From contig CAXPOZ010000001.1 of the NCBI GenBank assembly GCA_964219355.1, positions 682,001 through 746,000 of the forward strand: DNA of 64,000 nt. The letters run 5' to 3'. The notes under the pieces are model-generated. The model ran no database searches. It saw only the letters and a list, made by a program, of their open reading frames with translations, and was not told the origin of the DNA. Positions 8,167 through 15,505 of this stretch are shown piece by piece. The position numbers were made by a program, and so were the translations under genes. Numbering within the stretch: position 1 is the stretch's first letter; every line of letters begins with the position of its first letter. Source of the stretch: Parvularcula sp964219355. GTDB taxonomy: Bacteria; Pseudomonadota; Alphaproteobacteria; Caulobacterales; Parvularculaceae.

Positions 8167-9267
8167 ATGGATATTGTCGCCGGAGACTGGCAGCCGAGCT
8201 TTAATGGCGTGGCTGATCTCATCGCCTCGCGCATCGAAGACGGCACCGACCTTGGCTGCGGCGTCACCGTCATCGCCGATGGCGAGGTGCTGGTCGATAT
8301 CCGCGCCGGGTATGCCAACCGCAAGAAAGACGCGCCCTTCGGTGATCCGCTGCTCTCGATCTATTCAGCCGGCAAGGCGGTGCTCGCCGCACTGGTCATG
8401 AAGGCCGTCGCAGAAGGCGAGCTTGATTACGACCAGCCGGTTGCCGAGCTGTGGCCTGACTTTGGTGCGGTGGGCAAAGACCAGCTCACGCTTGCAGAAG
8501 TCATGAGCCATCAGGCAGGCCTGCCGGGGTTCACGGATGAAACAGACCCCGCAATCTGGCTCGACTGGGACGCGACCTGCGCCAAGCTCGCCGCGATGGA
8601 GCCGATGTGGGCGCCAGGCACGGCCAATGGCTATCACCCCCAGACGGTCGGGTATATCGCAGGCGAAGCCTATCGGCGTGCGACCGGCCGAACGGTCGGC
8701 GAGGCGCTCCGGGACCTCGGGCTCGATTGCTATTGCGGCATGACGCCGGACGAGCAGGCCCGCGCCGGGTTCATGCAGAAACCGCCCGCCCCCGCCGATC
8801 TCGGCACGATAGATGAGCCCACCAAGGCTGCGTTCCTCAAACCTTGGTCTGCTGCCGCCAAGGTCTCCCGCGAGGACTGGATGGCCGCAGAAATCCCCGC
8901 CTCGAATATGCACGCGACTTCGCTCGGCCTTGCGCAAGCCATGCAGGCCTTTGCGACGGGCCGGATCAACGGCGCGGCGTTCGTGCCCGATGACGCACGC
9001 GAGGCCGCGATGGCCGAACGCATCGCCGGGCCGGACAAGGTGCTACCCTTTGACCTTTCTTGGGGCGCAGGAGTGATGCGGAACCGTGGTGGGCATCTGG
9101 GGCCGAGTGCCAGCGCGGTCGGACATTTCGGCTTTGGCGGCTCGCTCGGCATGGCCGATCCCGATGCGGGGTTGTCGGTTGCCTATCTACCAAGCCGGAT
9201 GCTGGGGGTTCTTGTCGGCGGCGAGCGGACTTCCCATCTTCTGGACGAGATTTACCGGGCGCTCTGA
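8167..9267 (+). CDS. serine hydrolase of the beta-lactamase/EstB family
   Basis: 366 residues of class C beta-lactamase fold (COG1680). The catalytic SxxK is Ser67-Ala-Gly-Lys70 in IYSAGKAVLAALV, followed by SHQAGLPG (114-121), typical of this family, and Tyr156 in ANGYHPQTVGYIAGE as the YxN equivalent. The final region has FGFGGSLGMADPD, matching the HxG-like glycine-rich strand. No signal peptide is apparent, so it is probably a cytoplasmic esterase rather than a periplasmic antibiotic hydrolase; true beta-lactamase activity is unlikely. Sits between a small lipoprotein and an exported protein in a tight run of genes. Confidence 0.85.
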   Translation: MDIVAGDWQPSFNGVADLIASRIEDGTDLGCGVTVIADGEVLVDIRAGYANRKKDAPFGDPLLSIYSAGKAVLAALVMKAVAEGELDYDQPVAELWPDFGAVGKDQLTLAEVMSHQAGLPGFTDETDPAIWLDWDATCAKLAAMEPMWAPGTANGYHPQTVGYIAGEAYRRATGRTVGEALRDLGLDCYCGMTPDEQARAGFMQKPPAPADLGTIDEPTKAAFLKPWSAAAKVSREDWMAAEIPASNMHATSLGLAQAMQAFATGRINGAAFVPDDAREAAMAERIAGPDKVLPFDLSWGAGVMRNRGGHLGPSASAVGHFGFGGSLGMADPDAGLSVAYLPSRMLGVLVGGERTSHLLDEIYRAL

Positions 9268-9290
9268 CGCCGGAAAAAAGGGGAATTCCC

Positions 9291-9965
9291 ATGCGCCTCA
9301 AAGCGATGATCGCCGCGACCCTGCTCGGCTCCTTCACGCCGTCCTATGCTGGCGACAAGCAGCCGATCGATGCGGCCCTCTCCGAAGCCGAGGCCGAAGC
9401 GGGCCTGCGCTATTCCTACACGATGAAGTTCGAATGGCCAGGCGAAGCGCCCATCACCGTTCGCTATGACGCGGGCCGCGATCGCTGGTCGACGCTGGAC
9501 GGCAATCCCGACGCCTTGCCCCGCGAAGCGAAAAAGAAGCTGGGCAATATCAAGAAATCCGAATCCGAACCCGGCGGTCTTCTTTATGCGGACTTCCGGG
9601 AGTATCTTGACGACATCACCCTCGTCAATGAAACCGATGATCAGTATATCTACCGCTTCATCCCCTCTCAGGTTGATGAAGACGACGTGACCGGCACAGC
9701 AGAGGACGTCGTCCGCGCCCGTCTTTATGTCGCGAAAGACGACCAGCGGCTCGCCCGTTATGAGGTGAAGGGCCTCAAACCCTTCAAACCCAATCCAGCA
9801 GCCAAGATGGAAGAATTCGAAGTCGTGCAGGAATTCGAACGCCTCGGCGAGAACGGCCCCGCTGTCCTGCGCAAGCTCTATTCCCGCCAGAAGGGCGAGC
9901 AGTTCTTCCGCTCGGTTGATACAGAATTCACCGCGACCTTCTCGGATTTCGAAAAGGTGGAGTGA
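9291..9965 (+). CDS. exported protein of unknown function
   Basis: 224 residues from the ATG at 9291, chosen because AGGGGAA lies 8 bases upstream and a signal peptide (MRLKAMIAATLLGSFTPSYA) follows directly; a longer reading frame extends upstream into the esterase but lacks these. The mature part is charged, with beta-type stretches such as YSYTMKFEWPGEAPITVRYD and EDVVRARLYVAKDDQRLARYEVKGLKPF. I recognise no family. Predicted periplasmic. It follows the esterase gene by 23 bases and may be in the same transcript. Confidence 0.65.
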   Translation: MRLKAMIAATLLGSFTPSYAGDKQPIDAALSEAEAEAGLRYSYTMKFEWPGEAPITVRYDAGRDRWSTLDGNPDALPREAKKKLGNIKKSESEPGGLLYADFREYLDDITLVNETDDQYIYRFIPSQVDEDDVTGTAEDVVRARLYVAKDDQRLARYEVKGLKPFKPNPAAKMEEFEVVQEFERLGENGPAVLRKLYSRQKGEQFFRSVDTEFTATFSDFEKVE

Positions 9966-10079
9966 TCCGTAGGCACACACCTTATAGGGGCCGCCCGTTT
10001 GATAACATAGATCACCTTGTGACACCGGGGCCCAGCCTGTAGCGTCCCTCTTGTGGGACGAGACGGCATGGGGGCTGAA

Positions 10080-10778
10080 ATGCTGGGAATCATTGATCTT
10101 ATCAAGCGGATTGCGGCGGGAACGCTCTCCTCTATCATCCTGATCGGGATTGTCGCCGCGCTCGGCTGGTCGGGCACGATCTCTGCCCTGATCGAGAATT
10201 TCAGCGCCGCCTCGGCCTTTTTCCTCATCATGCTGGCGGTCGTGCTCGCCGATATCATCGCCAAGGTCATCAGCATTATCAGTACGACCTTTCCCGACCT
10301 CATCCCCAAGGTGGACAATGAGAGTGTGAAGCGCGCCTCGCTGCTGCGGCGCCTGCGCCCGGGCCAGACGGTCGCGCTCCTTTCGGGGGCCAATGCCGCC
10401 CGGCTCACCCTCTTCCTCGTCATCTTCGCCTTGCTTGGTGCAAGCTATGCCGCTGCCCCACGCGCAGCGCAGGAAACCCTTTTCGGCAATATGACGACGT
10501 GGGAGGCTATCGACATATTCGTGCGCGAAGGGATTGCCGGCTCCTTAGGCTATTTCCTGTTCTTTCTGGGGTCGGACAATCTTGAAGGGATCACCAGCCA
10601 CATTGCCGAAGACCGTCTGACGGCGTTCACGGAGGATGGCGATGTCTTTCTCTCCGGCATCCGCATTTATGGCCTCGCCTTTGTGCTCGCGATCCTGCGC
10701 ACCATCGTCATCCCGATCACCTTTGTCCGCGCGCGCCTGCGGGCCCGTCTGCTGGATGCTGAGGACAGCGCCGCCTGA
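10080..10778 (+). CDS. multi-pass inner-membrane protein, unknown function
   Basis: 232 residues from the ATG at 10080, which has a GGGGG run five bases upstream; an ATG at 10068 is possible. At least four hydrophobic segments are visible (about 14-32, 40-62, 110-128, 155-170 and a C-terminal one near 200-218), with a positively charged C-terminal tail. The central loop has VKRASLLRRLRPGQTVALLSG. No motif linking it to a transporter family was found. The next gene starts 42 bases downstream on the same strand. Confidence 0.6.
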   Translation: MLGIIDLIKRIAAGTLSSIILIGIVAALGWSGTISALIENFSAASAFFLIMLAVVLADIIAKVISIISTTFPDLIPKVDNESVKRASLLRRLRPGQTVALLSGANAARLTLFLVIFALLGASYAAAPRAAQETLFGNMTTWEAIDIFVREGIAGSLGYFLFFLGSDNLEGITSHIAEDRLTAFTEDGDVFLSGIRIYGLAFVLAILRTIVIPITFVRARLRARLLDAEDSAA

Positions 10779-10819
10779 TCAGAGGCGATGACATTTGCGC
10801 CCATGCGGTCCATGCTCGG

Positions 10820-11974
10820 ATGATGAGTGACACAGAAGACCTGATCCGCTGGCGCCGCCACCTTCACGCCCATCCCGAGACCGCCTTTGAGGAGGTCGAG
10901 ACGGCAAAGATGGTCGCGGACCTCCTCACCTCTTTCGGTATTGAGGTGACGACCGGCATTGGCGGCACGGGCGTTGTCGGTGTCCTGAAACGCGGTGACG
11001 GACCCAATGTCGGCCTGCGCGCCGATATGGATGCGCTGCCGATCCGCGAGAAGAACGAGTTTAGCCACGCCTCGACCCATGAGGGAAAGATGCATGCCTG
11101 CGGGCATGACGGGCACACGACTATGCTGCTGGGGGCCGCGCGGGAACTCGCCGCGATGGATGACTGGGCAGGCACGATCACCTTCATCTTTCAGCCAGCG
11201 GAAGAAAATGAGGGTGGCGCCATCGCCATGATCGAGGCTGGGCTCGTCGAGCGCTTCCCCGTCGATGCGGTCATTGGCCTGCATAACTGGCCGGGCCTGC
11301 CCGCTGGGCAGTTCACCGTGCGGCCCGGGCCGATGATGGCTGCCTATGATATTTTCGAGATCCGCCTGACCGGGCGCGGCGCCCATGCCGCCATGCCGCA
11401 TCTTGGCACCGATACGCTAGTCGCCGCCGCGCAGCTCGTCACCCAATTGCAAACGCTGGTCTCACGCAAGGTCAATCCGCTCCACCCTGCTGTCGTCAGC
11501 GTGACCCAGATCCATGGCGGGGATACCTATAACGTCCTGCCCGCCGAAGCCATCATTCGCGGCTGTGTACGGACGTTCCATGATGAGGCGCGCAGCGTCA
11601 TCCGGGATGTGATGGCTGAAATGGCTGAAGCCGTCGCGACGACCGCCGGACTGACGGCGTCCGTCGATTACGACCAGCGCTATGTCGCGACCGTGAACAC
11701 AGAGGCCGAAACCGCGCTGGCCAAACGCGCGGCAGGCGATGCCCTTGGCCCCGATGCGATTGTGGAGGGCGTTGAACCTTCCATGGGCTCAGAGGATTTC
11801 GGTGCCATGCTGGAGGTCAAACCCGGCGCCTATGTCTGGCTCGGCAATGACCGTCCGGCGGGGGAGAATTTCGGCCTCCACCATGATCGCTATGACTTCA
11901 ATGACGAGATCCTGGAACCCGGCGTCCGCTACTGGGTGAGCCTTGCACGGCGGTTCCTTGAGGAGCGGGGGTGA
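10820..11974 (+). CDS. M20-family amidohydrolase (hippurate hydrolase-like)
   Basis: 384 residues, standard for the M20D amidohydrolases that remove acyl groups from amino acids (HipO, IAA-amino-acid hydrolase types). Metal-binding residues are visible: the first is the HACGHDGHT motif (92-100: Cys94, His96), then Glu128-Glu129 in FQPAEENEGG, and the C-terminal histidine region GLHHDRYDFNDEIL. The YNVLPAEA segment of the lid domain is conserved. Two candidate starts (ATGATG at 10820 and 10823). No signal peptide. The substrate cannot be told from sequence; N-acyl amino acids are the usual ones. Confidence 0.88.
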   Translation: MMSDTEDLIRWRRHLHAHPETAFEEVETAKMVADLLTSFGIEVTTGIGGTGVVGVLKRGDGPNVGLRADMDALPIREKNEFSHASTHEGKMHACGHDGHTTMLLGAARELAAMDDWAGTITFIFQPAEENEGGAIAMIEAGLVERFPVDAVIGLHNWPGLPAGQFTVRPGPMMAAYDIFEIRLTGRGAHAAMPHLGTDTLVAAAQLVTQLQTLVSRKVNPLHPAVVSVTQIHGGDTYNVLPAEAIIRGCVRTFHDEARSVIRDVMAEMAEAVATTAGLTASVDYDQRYVATVNTEAETALAKRAAGDALGPDAIVEGVEPSMGSEDFGAMLEVKPGAYVWLGNDRPAGENFGLHHDRYDFNDEILEPGVRYWVSLARRFLEERG

Positions 11975-12034
11975 GGCAGCCCCCAACTCACCCTTCAGTT
12001 GAAGTGAAGTCATCCTCAAGTTAAGCTCCCCATA

Positions 12035-12051
12035 TCGCCATCAACTGGCGA
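12035..12051. promoter_or_regulatory. inverted repeat before the TonB-C-repeat gene
   Basis: TCGCCA and TGGCGA arms around TCAAC, ending 14 bases before the ATG of the secreted two-repeat protein and just upstream of its GGAGGGGGAG ribosome site. It could be an operator or a leader hairpin that affects ribosome access. Only the symmetry is seen; no regulator is suggested. Confidence 0.25.
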
Positions 12052-12065
12052 ATGGAGGGGGAGAC

Positions 12066-12794
12066 ATGCGGCGCAGTATATTGGGCATCACCACACTTCT
12101 GTTGAGCTGCATGAGCATTGCCCCTGCATTTGCAGCGGAAGAGAAAACTCCAGAACCCCTACAACAGCCGGCCCCACCACTCGGCATGTATCTTCACTGC
12201 GTTGCCCCAGACGCGATACCCGAAGACGGGTACGTTGGTAGCGTCGATGTCGCATACGGATTGACCCGGACGGGGAGGACGATTGATCTGGAAGTTACGT
12301 CCTCGACCGATCCATGCCTTGAGGACTCCGCCACAAAAATGGTGGGGCTCTGGATCTATAACCCGCGATCGATCCCGAAACCGAAACGCGGCGCCCCGCT
12401 GCAAATGAACGCCACGTTGAAATACCAGCTTTTTGAAGACAACGCAGCAAACCAGGAAGAATATTTGATCAGGCTTCGTGAGGCCATCATTGTCCGGAGG
12501 AAAACAGGCAATGATGCTGTTCCCGAACGCCGGAAACCACCTGCTCTAAACGATTTCAGAGACTGTATCCGAAGCGCCGACTTCAGGCTCGAACGGGTGG
12601 TTGTTGCCTTCGATGTTTCCCCAGAGGGAAAACCGGTGAATACGAGAATACTAGGCAGCACGAGTAAATGCTTCGAAAAGGCTGCAATCCGCTCGGTGGA
12701 AAGATGGACTTACGCCCCCCGGATGATTGACGGAAAACCCGCTGCTCATACTGACATCACGTCATCTATCGAATTTCAGATTGGCGAAAGGTAA
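12066..12794 (+). CDS. secreted protein with two TonB C-terminal-like repeats and no membrane anchor
   Basis: 242 residues. A signal peptide (MRRSILGITTLLLSCMSIAP, then AFA) should be cleaved, leaving a periplasmic protein. Residues about 160-240 closely resemble the C-terminal domain of the TonB encoded at 19094-19708 (CFEKAAIRSVERWTYAP here, CYERAAIRSAQRWKYNP there; DCIRSADFRLERVVVAFDVSPEG against RCIRS...ERVVLEFDVTPEG). Residues about 42-125 form a more diverged copy with the same pair of cysteines and a W.YNP ending. The transmembrane helix and proline-rich linker of a true TonB are absent. Codon use looks more AT-rich than the neighbours. It might bind TonB boxes or peptidoglycan without transducing energy; that is inference. 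Confidence 0.72.
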   Translation: MRRSILGITTLLLSCMSIAPAFAAEEKTPEPLQQPAPPLGMYLHCVAPDAIPEDGYVGSVDVAYGLTRTGRTIDLEVTSSTDPCLEDSATKMVGLWIYNPRSIPKPKRGAPLQMNATLKYQLFEDNAANQEEYLIRLREAIIVRRKTGNDAVPERRKPPALNDFRDCIRSADFRLERVVVAFDVSPEGKPVNTRILGSTSKCFEKAAIRSVERWTYAPRMIDGKPAAHTDITSSIEFQIGER

Positions 12795-12932
12795 GCTCCA
12801 AGGCTTGTGTGATCTGAACAAGAACGCACGCGGATTTCGCCATCGCTCTATACCCCCTGCCTAATCCCATCATCATCATTCGTGTCGGCCGATAAAACTG
12901 CGCGTCCCCAAATTTAACCACTGTAAAGACTT

Positions 12933-12949
12933 GCGTGATACTATCACGC
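12933..12949. promoter_or_regulatory. Zur-like palindrome upstream of the MerC-family gene
   Basis: Arms GCGTGATA and TATCACGC flank a single C, a perfect 8-base inverted repeat, 58 bases before the MerC-family ATG. The core resembles the Zur consensus TGTTATAnTATAACA at most positions but has G/C in place of one T/A pair. MerC-like genes are found near zinc-uptake regulators in other alphaproteobacteria, which supports zinc control as a hypothesis. Another dyad-binding regulator is possible. Confidence 0.45.
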
Positions 12950-13007
12950 TCACTATCTGAGGCACCATCCAAGGGCGCCGCCCTATCCCTGTTGCGTTGA
13001 GTTCCCT

Positions 13008-13400
13008 ATGTCCGAAAACCCTGCCGCCTATCCCTGCTCAGGCCATTCCTCCCGCCTGATCGATCTGGGGGCTGCGGGGCTCTCTGGCCTTTGCATTATG
13101 CACTGCCTTGCGCTTCCCATACTCGCAGGGTTCCTGCCGCTCGTCGGGACGATTTCGGACAATCACCTCATCCACCAAATGATGGCGCTGACTGCCGTGC
13201 CGCTGTCGCTTTTCGCGGTCCTCCTGCGACAGAAAACGGGACGCGAGAGAGCGTTCTTCCCGCTGATCCTTGCAGGTCTCGGCTTCCTTCTTCTGGGCGC
13301 CTTTATCGAGGCGGTTGAGGATTATGAGCGTCTACTGACCGTGACCGGCGCGGTGCTGATTGCCACGGGACACATCATGCGCCTGAGACGCCACGGCTAA
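13008..13400 (+). CDS. MerC-domain membrane protein
   Basis: 130 residues with four hydrophobic segments, as in the MerC family (about 20-45, 55-76, 88-105, 108-125). The diagnostic CIMHCLALP motif, with two cysteines and a histidine, sits in the first helix where MerC binds metal. Founding members take up mercuric ions, but chromosomal copies without other mer genes are common and their metal is unclear. No merA, merT or merR is nearby, so resistance is unlikely to be the role; a palindrome at 12933-12949 hints at metal-responsive control. Confidence 0.78.
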   Translation: MSENPAAYPCSGHSSRLIDLGAAGLSGLCIMHCLALPILAGFLPLVGTISDNHLIHQMMALTAVPLSLFAVLLRQKTGRERAFFPLILAGLGFLLLGAFIEAVEDYERLLTVTGAVLIATGHIMRLRRHG

Positions 13401-13416
13401 GACAGCGTGTAAGCGC

Positions 13417-14163
13417 CTACTTCTCTGCCAGCCTTCTGATCCGTCCGGCATTCAGCCTGATCTTCATCCAGACACGGATGAACTCCCCCCATTGACGGAA
13501 CATCTGGCCGACCGGGTTGCCGCTCTTCCATTTCTGATATTTCTGCCGCTGGCGGAGGGTATCGAAGTACTTCACTTCCGAGCCGCCGCCATAGGCATGC
13601 GCATACCAGTTGAGAAAGAGAACGATGCCGTAACCGCGCATCATCTCCGCCCATTCCAGTTTTGACGCGAGCGCAATCGCTGCCTCGAAATCGGATTTAA
13701 GGATCGCCCGCTCGCCCGAGATCGGCCCGAAGAGCCAGCCCCAGAATGACTTCACCGCGCCATTGCGCGCCCATCCCGGCCAGTTGGGCGGTACGCCGCG
13801 GGAGCTCGTCACCTGCATTCTTGTCCCCTCACGGAACGTATCGATCAGGGTCTGCATATGCCACGGCTCGAGGCCCACAAGGTCGGCATCACACCAGAGG
13901 ACGATGGCTTCGGGCTCCATCCCCTCAAGATGATGCATGATCGCCTGCCCCACCGGCACTTTTTCCGGCAGGCTGATCACCTTCACCCCTGCGGCTCGGG
14001 CGAGCTCGGCAGTTGCATCCTCCGAGCAGTCATCGACGACCTGCACCCGGGTGATGCCGTCCACCCGCTTCAGCGTCTCAAGGATCGCGCCGATCGTTTC
14101 GGCCTCGTTATAGGCCGTCACACAAGCGATGACGGGCAGATCCTGACGGGCGAGAGCGGGCAT
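13417..14163 (-). CDS. glycosyltransferase family 2 protein
   Basis: 248 residues. The fold opens with VIACVTAYNEAETIGAILETL (GT-A nucleotide-binding strand), VQVVDDCSEDAT, and the metal-binding DxD motif as Asp92-Ala-Asp94 in LWCDADLVGL. These are the marks of GT2 enzymes that transfer a sugar from a nucleotide donor. After about residue 125 the protein is rich in Trp and basic residues (WGWLFGPISGERAIL), and there is no transmembrane segment, so it is cytoplasmic or membrane-associated. Donor and acceptor are unknown. It converges on the MerC-family gene with a 16-base gap. Confidence 0.8.
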   Translation of the reverse strand: MPALARQDLPVIACVTAYNEAETIGAILETLKRVDGITRVQVVDDCSEDATAELARAAGVKVISLPEKVPVGQAIMHHLEGMEPEAIVLWCDADLVGLEPWHMQTLIDTFREGTRMQVTSSRGVPPNWPGWARNGAVKSFWGWLFGPISGERAILKSDFEAAIALASKLEWAEMMRGYGIVLFLNWYAHAYGGGSEVKYFDTLRQRQKYQKWKSGNPVGQMFRQWGEFIRVWMKIRLNAGRIRRLAEK

Positions 14164-14296
14164 GGCACCAACCGTTTACAACAATGACGCCGCCCCTTTT
14201 GCAGGCGCCCGACACGCGCCTCAACCTCTCACGCTTCTCATTGGCACGGGCGGGCGGGCTTTGTTAGGAAGGGGTTCGAACAAGCGGGAGTTCCAG

Positions 14297-15505
14297 ATGA
14301 CGAAACGGGCCATTGGGATTTGGGCGGCATTGCTGGCCGGGATTTCGGGCGCATCAGCGCAGGAAATCGACCAGGCGAAATACGACGCCTTCATCACCTC
14401 GTTCAAGGCAGAAGCCATGGCGAAAGGCATTTCGGCGGAAGTCTATGACCGCGAAATGGCAAGTGCGAAGCCAATGCAAATCGTCGTTGATCGCAATAAC
14501 AACCAGCCCGAATTTGCGCAGGCCATCTGGACTTATCTCGACAGCGCTGTATCCGACCGGCGCATCTCCGACGGACTGAACAACACTGCTGCGCGCGCCG
14601 CGATCCTCGATAAGGTCGAGGCCAAATATGGCGTCGACAAGGAAATCATCGGCGCGATCTGGGGGCTGGAGAGCTCTTATGGCGCGATCCTCGGCAGCCA
14701 TGACGTGATCTCGGCGCTCTCGACTCTGGCCTATGACGGAAGACGGCAGAGTTTCGGCAAGTCTCAGCTGATCGGGGCCCTGACAATTATTCAGGACGGC
14801 TACGCGCGTCGTGACCAGCTCAAAGGCTCATGGGCCGGCGCAATGGGTCAGACCCAGTTCATCCCGACCACCTATCTTGCCTTTGCCATTGATGAAAATG
14901 GTGATGGACTGAAAGATCTGTGGGCAGATCATGAAGATGTCTTTGCTTCGACCGCCAACTATCTGGCGAAATCCGGCTATAAGTCTGATCAGCCATGGGG
15001 GTTTGAAGTGACCCTGCCGGAAGGGTTTGACTATTCACAAGCAAGCCTGCGGACCGAGAAAACTGTCAACAGTTGGCATCAGCTAGGCGTTGCACTCCCT
15101 ACGGGCAGTCTTGCTGATAAGGCGGATTTCAACGCCAGCGCATCTGTCATTGTTCCAGCTGGTGCAAACGGTCCCGCCTTCATGGTGCTAGATAATTTCC
15201 GAGCGATCATGAAATATAACAACTCGACCTCCTACGCGCTGGGCATCGGGCGGCTGTCCGATGCAATCGCCGGACGGGGCCAGCCCCTCTCCGCTGAATG
15301 GCCGCGCGATGACCGGCCGCTGTCGCTCAGTGAGCGGAAGATGCTTCAGGAAGTTCTGACCGCAAAAGGCTACAATCCCGGCCCCGTCGACGGCATTATC
15401 GGTGCCGGTACGCAGGCCGCGATCCGCCAGTGGCAGAAAGATCAAGGCGTGGCCGCCGACGGCTATGCCTCGGCCAAAACCCTTGCTGCCATGCAGGCCG
15501 GATGA
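14297..15505 (+). CDS. MltB-type lytic murein transglycosylase with peptidoglycan-binding domain
   Basis: 402 residues from the ATG at 14297; GGGAG lies 7 bases upstream and a signal peptide (RAIGIWAALLAGISGASAQ) follows. The longer frame to 14162 has no support. The catalytic glutamate is Glu125 in IWGLESSYGAILGS, with GAMGQTQFIPTTY (181-193) and DENGDG/LW further on, all standard for MltB, which cleaves the MurNAc-GlcNAc bond and makes 1,6-anhydro ends. Residues about 338-402 (LTAKGYNPGPVDGIIG, TQAAIRQWQKDQG) are a peptidoglycan-binding type 1 domain. No lipobox, so soluble periplasmic. Overlaps mnmC by four bases (ATGA). Confidence 0.9.
   Translation: MTKRAIGIWAALLAGISGASAQEIDQAKYDAFITSFKAEAMAKGISAEVYDREMASAKPMQIVVDRNNNQPEFAQAIWTYLDSAVSDRRISDGLNNTAARAAILDKVEAKYGVDKEIIGAIWGLESSYGAILGSHDVISALSTLAYDGRRQSFGKSQLIGALTIIQDGYARRDQLKGSWAGAMGQTQFIPTTYLAFAIDENGDGLKDLWADHEDVFASTANYLAKSGYKSDQPWGFEVTLPEGFDYSQASLRTEKTVNSWHQLGVALPTGSLADKADFNASASVIVPAGANGPAFMVLDNFRAIMKYNNSTSYALGIGRLSDAIAGRGQPLSAEWPRDDRPLSLSERKMLQEVLTAKGYNPGPVDGIIGAGTQAAIRQWQKDQGVAADGYASAKTLAAMQAG

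Noticed and set aside
8167..9267. Antibiotic-hydrolysing beta-lactamase
   Set aside because: SxxK fold matches, but lack of a signal peptide and the SHQAGLPG/YHP motifs point to an EstB-type esterase.
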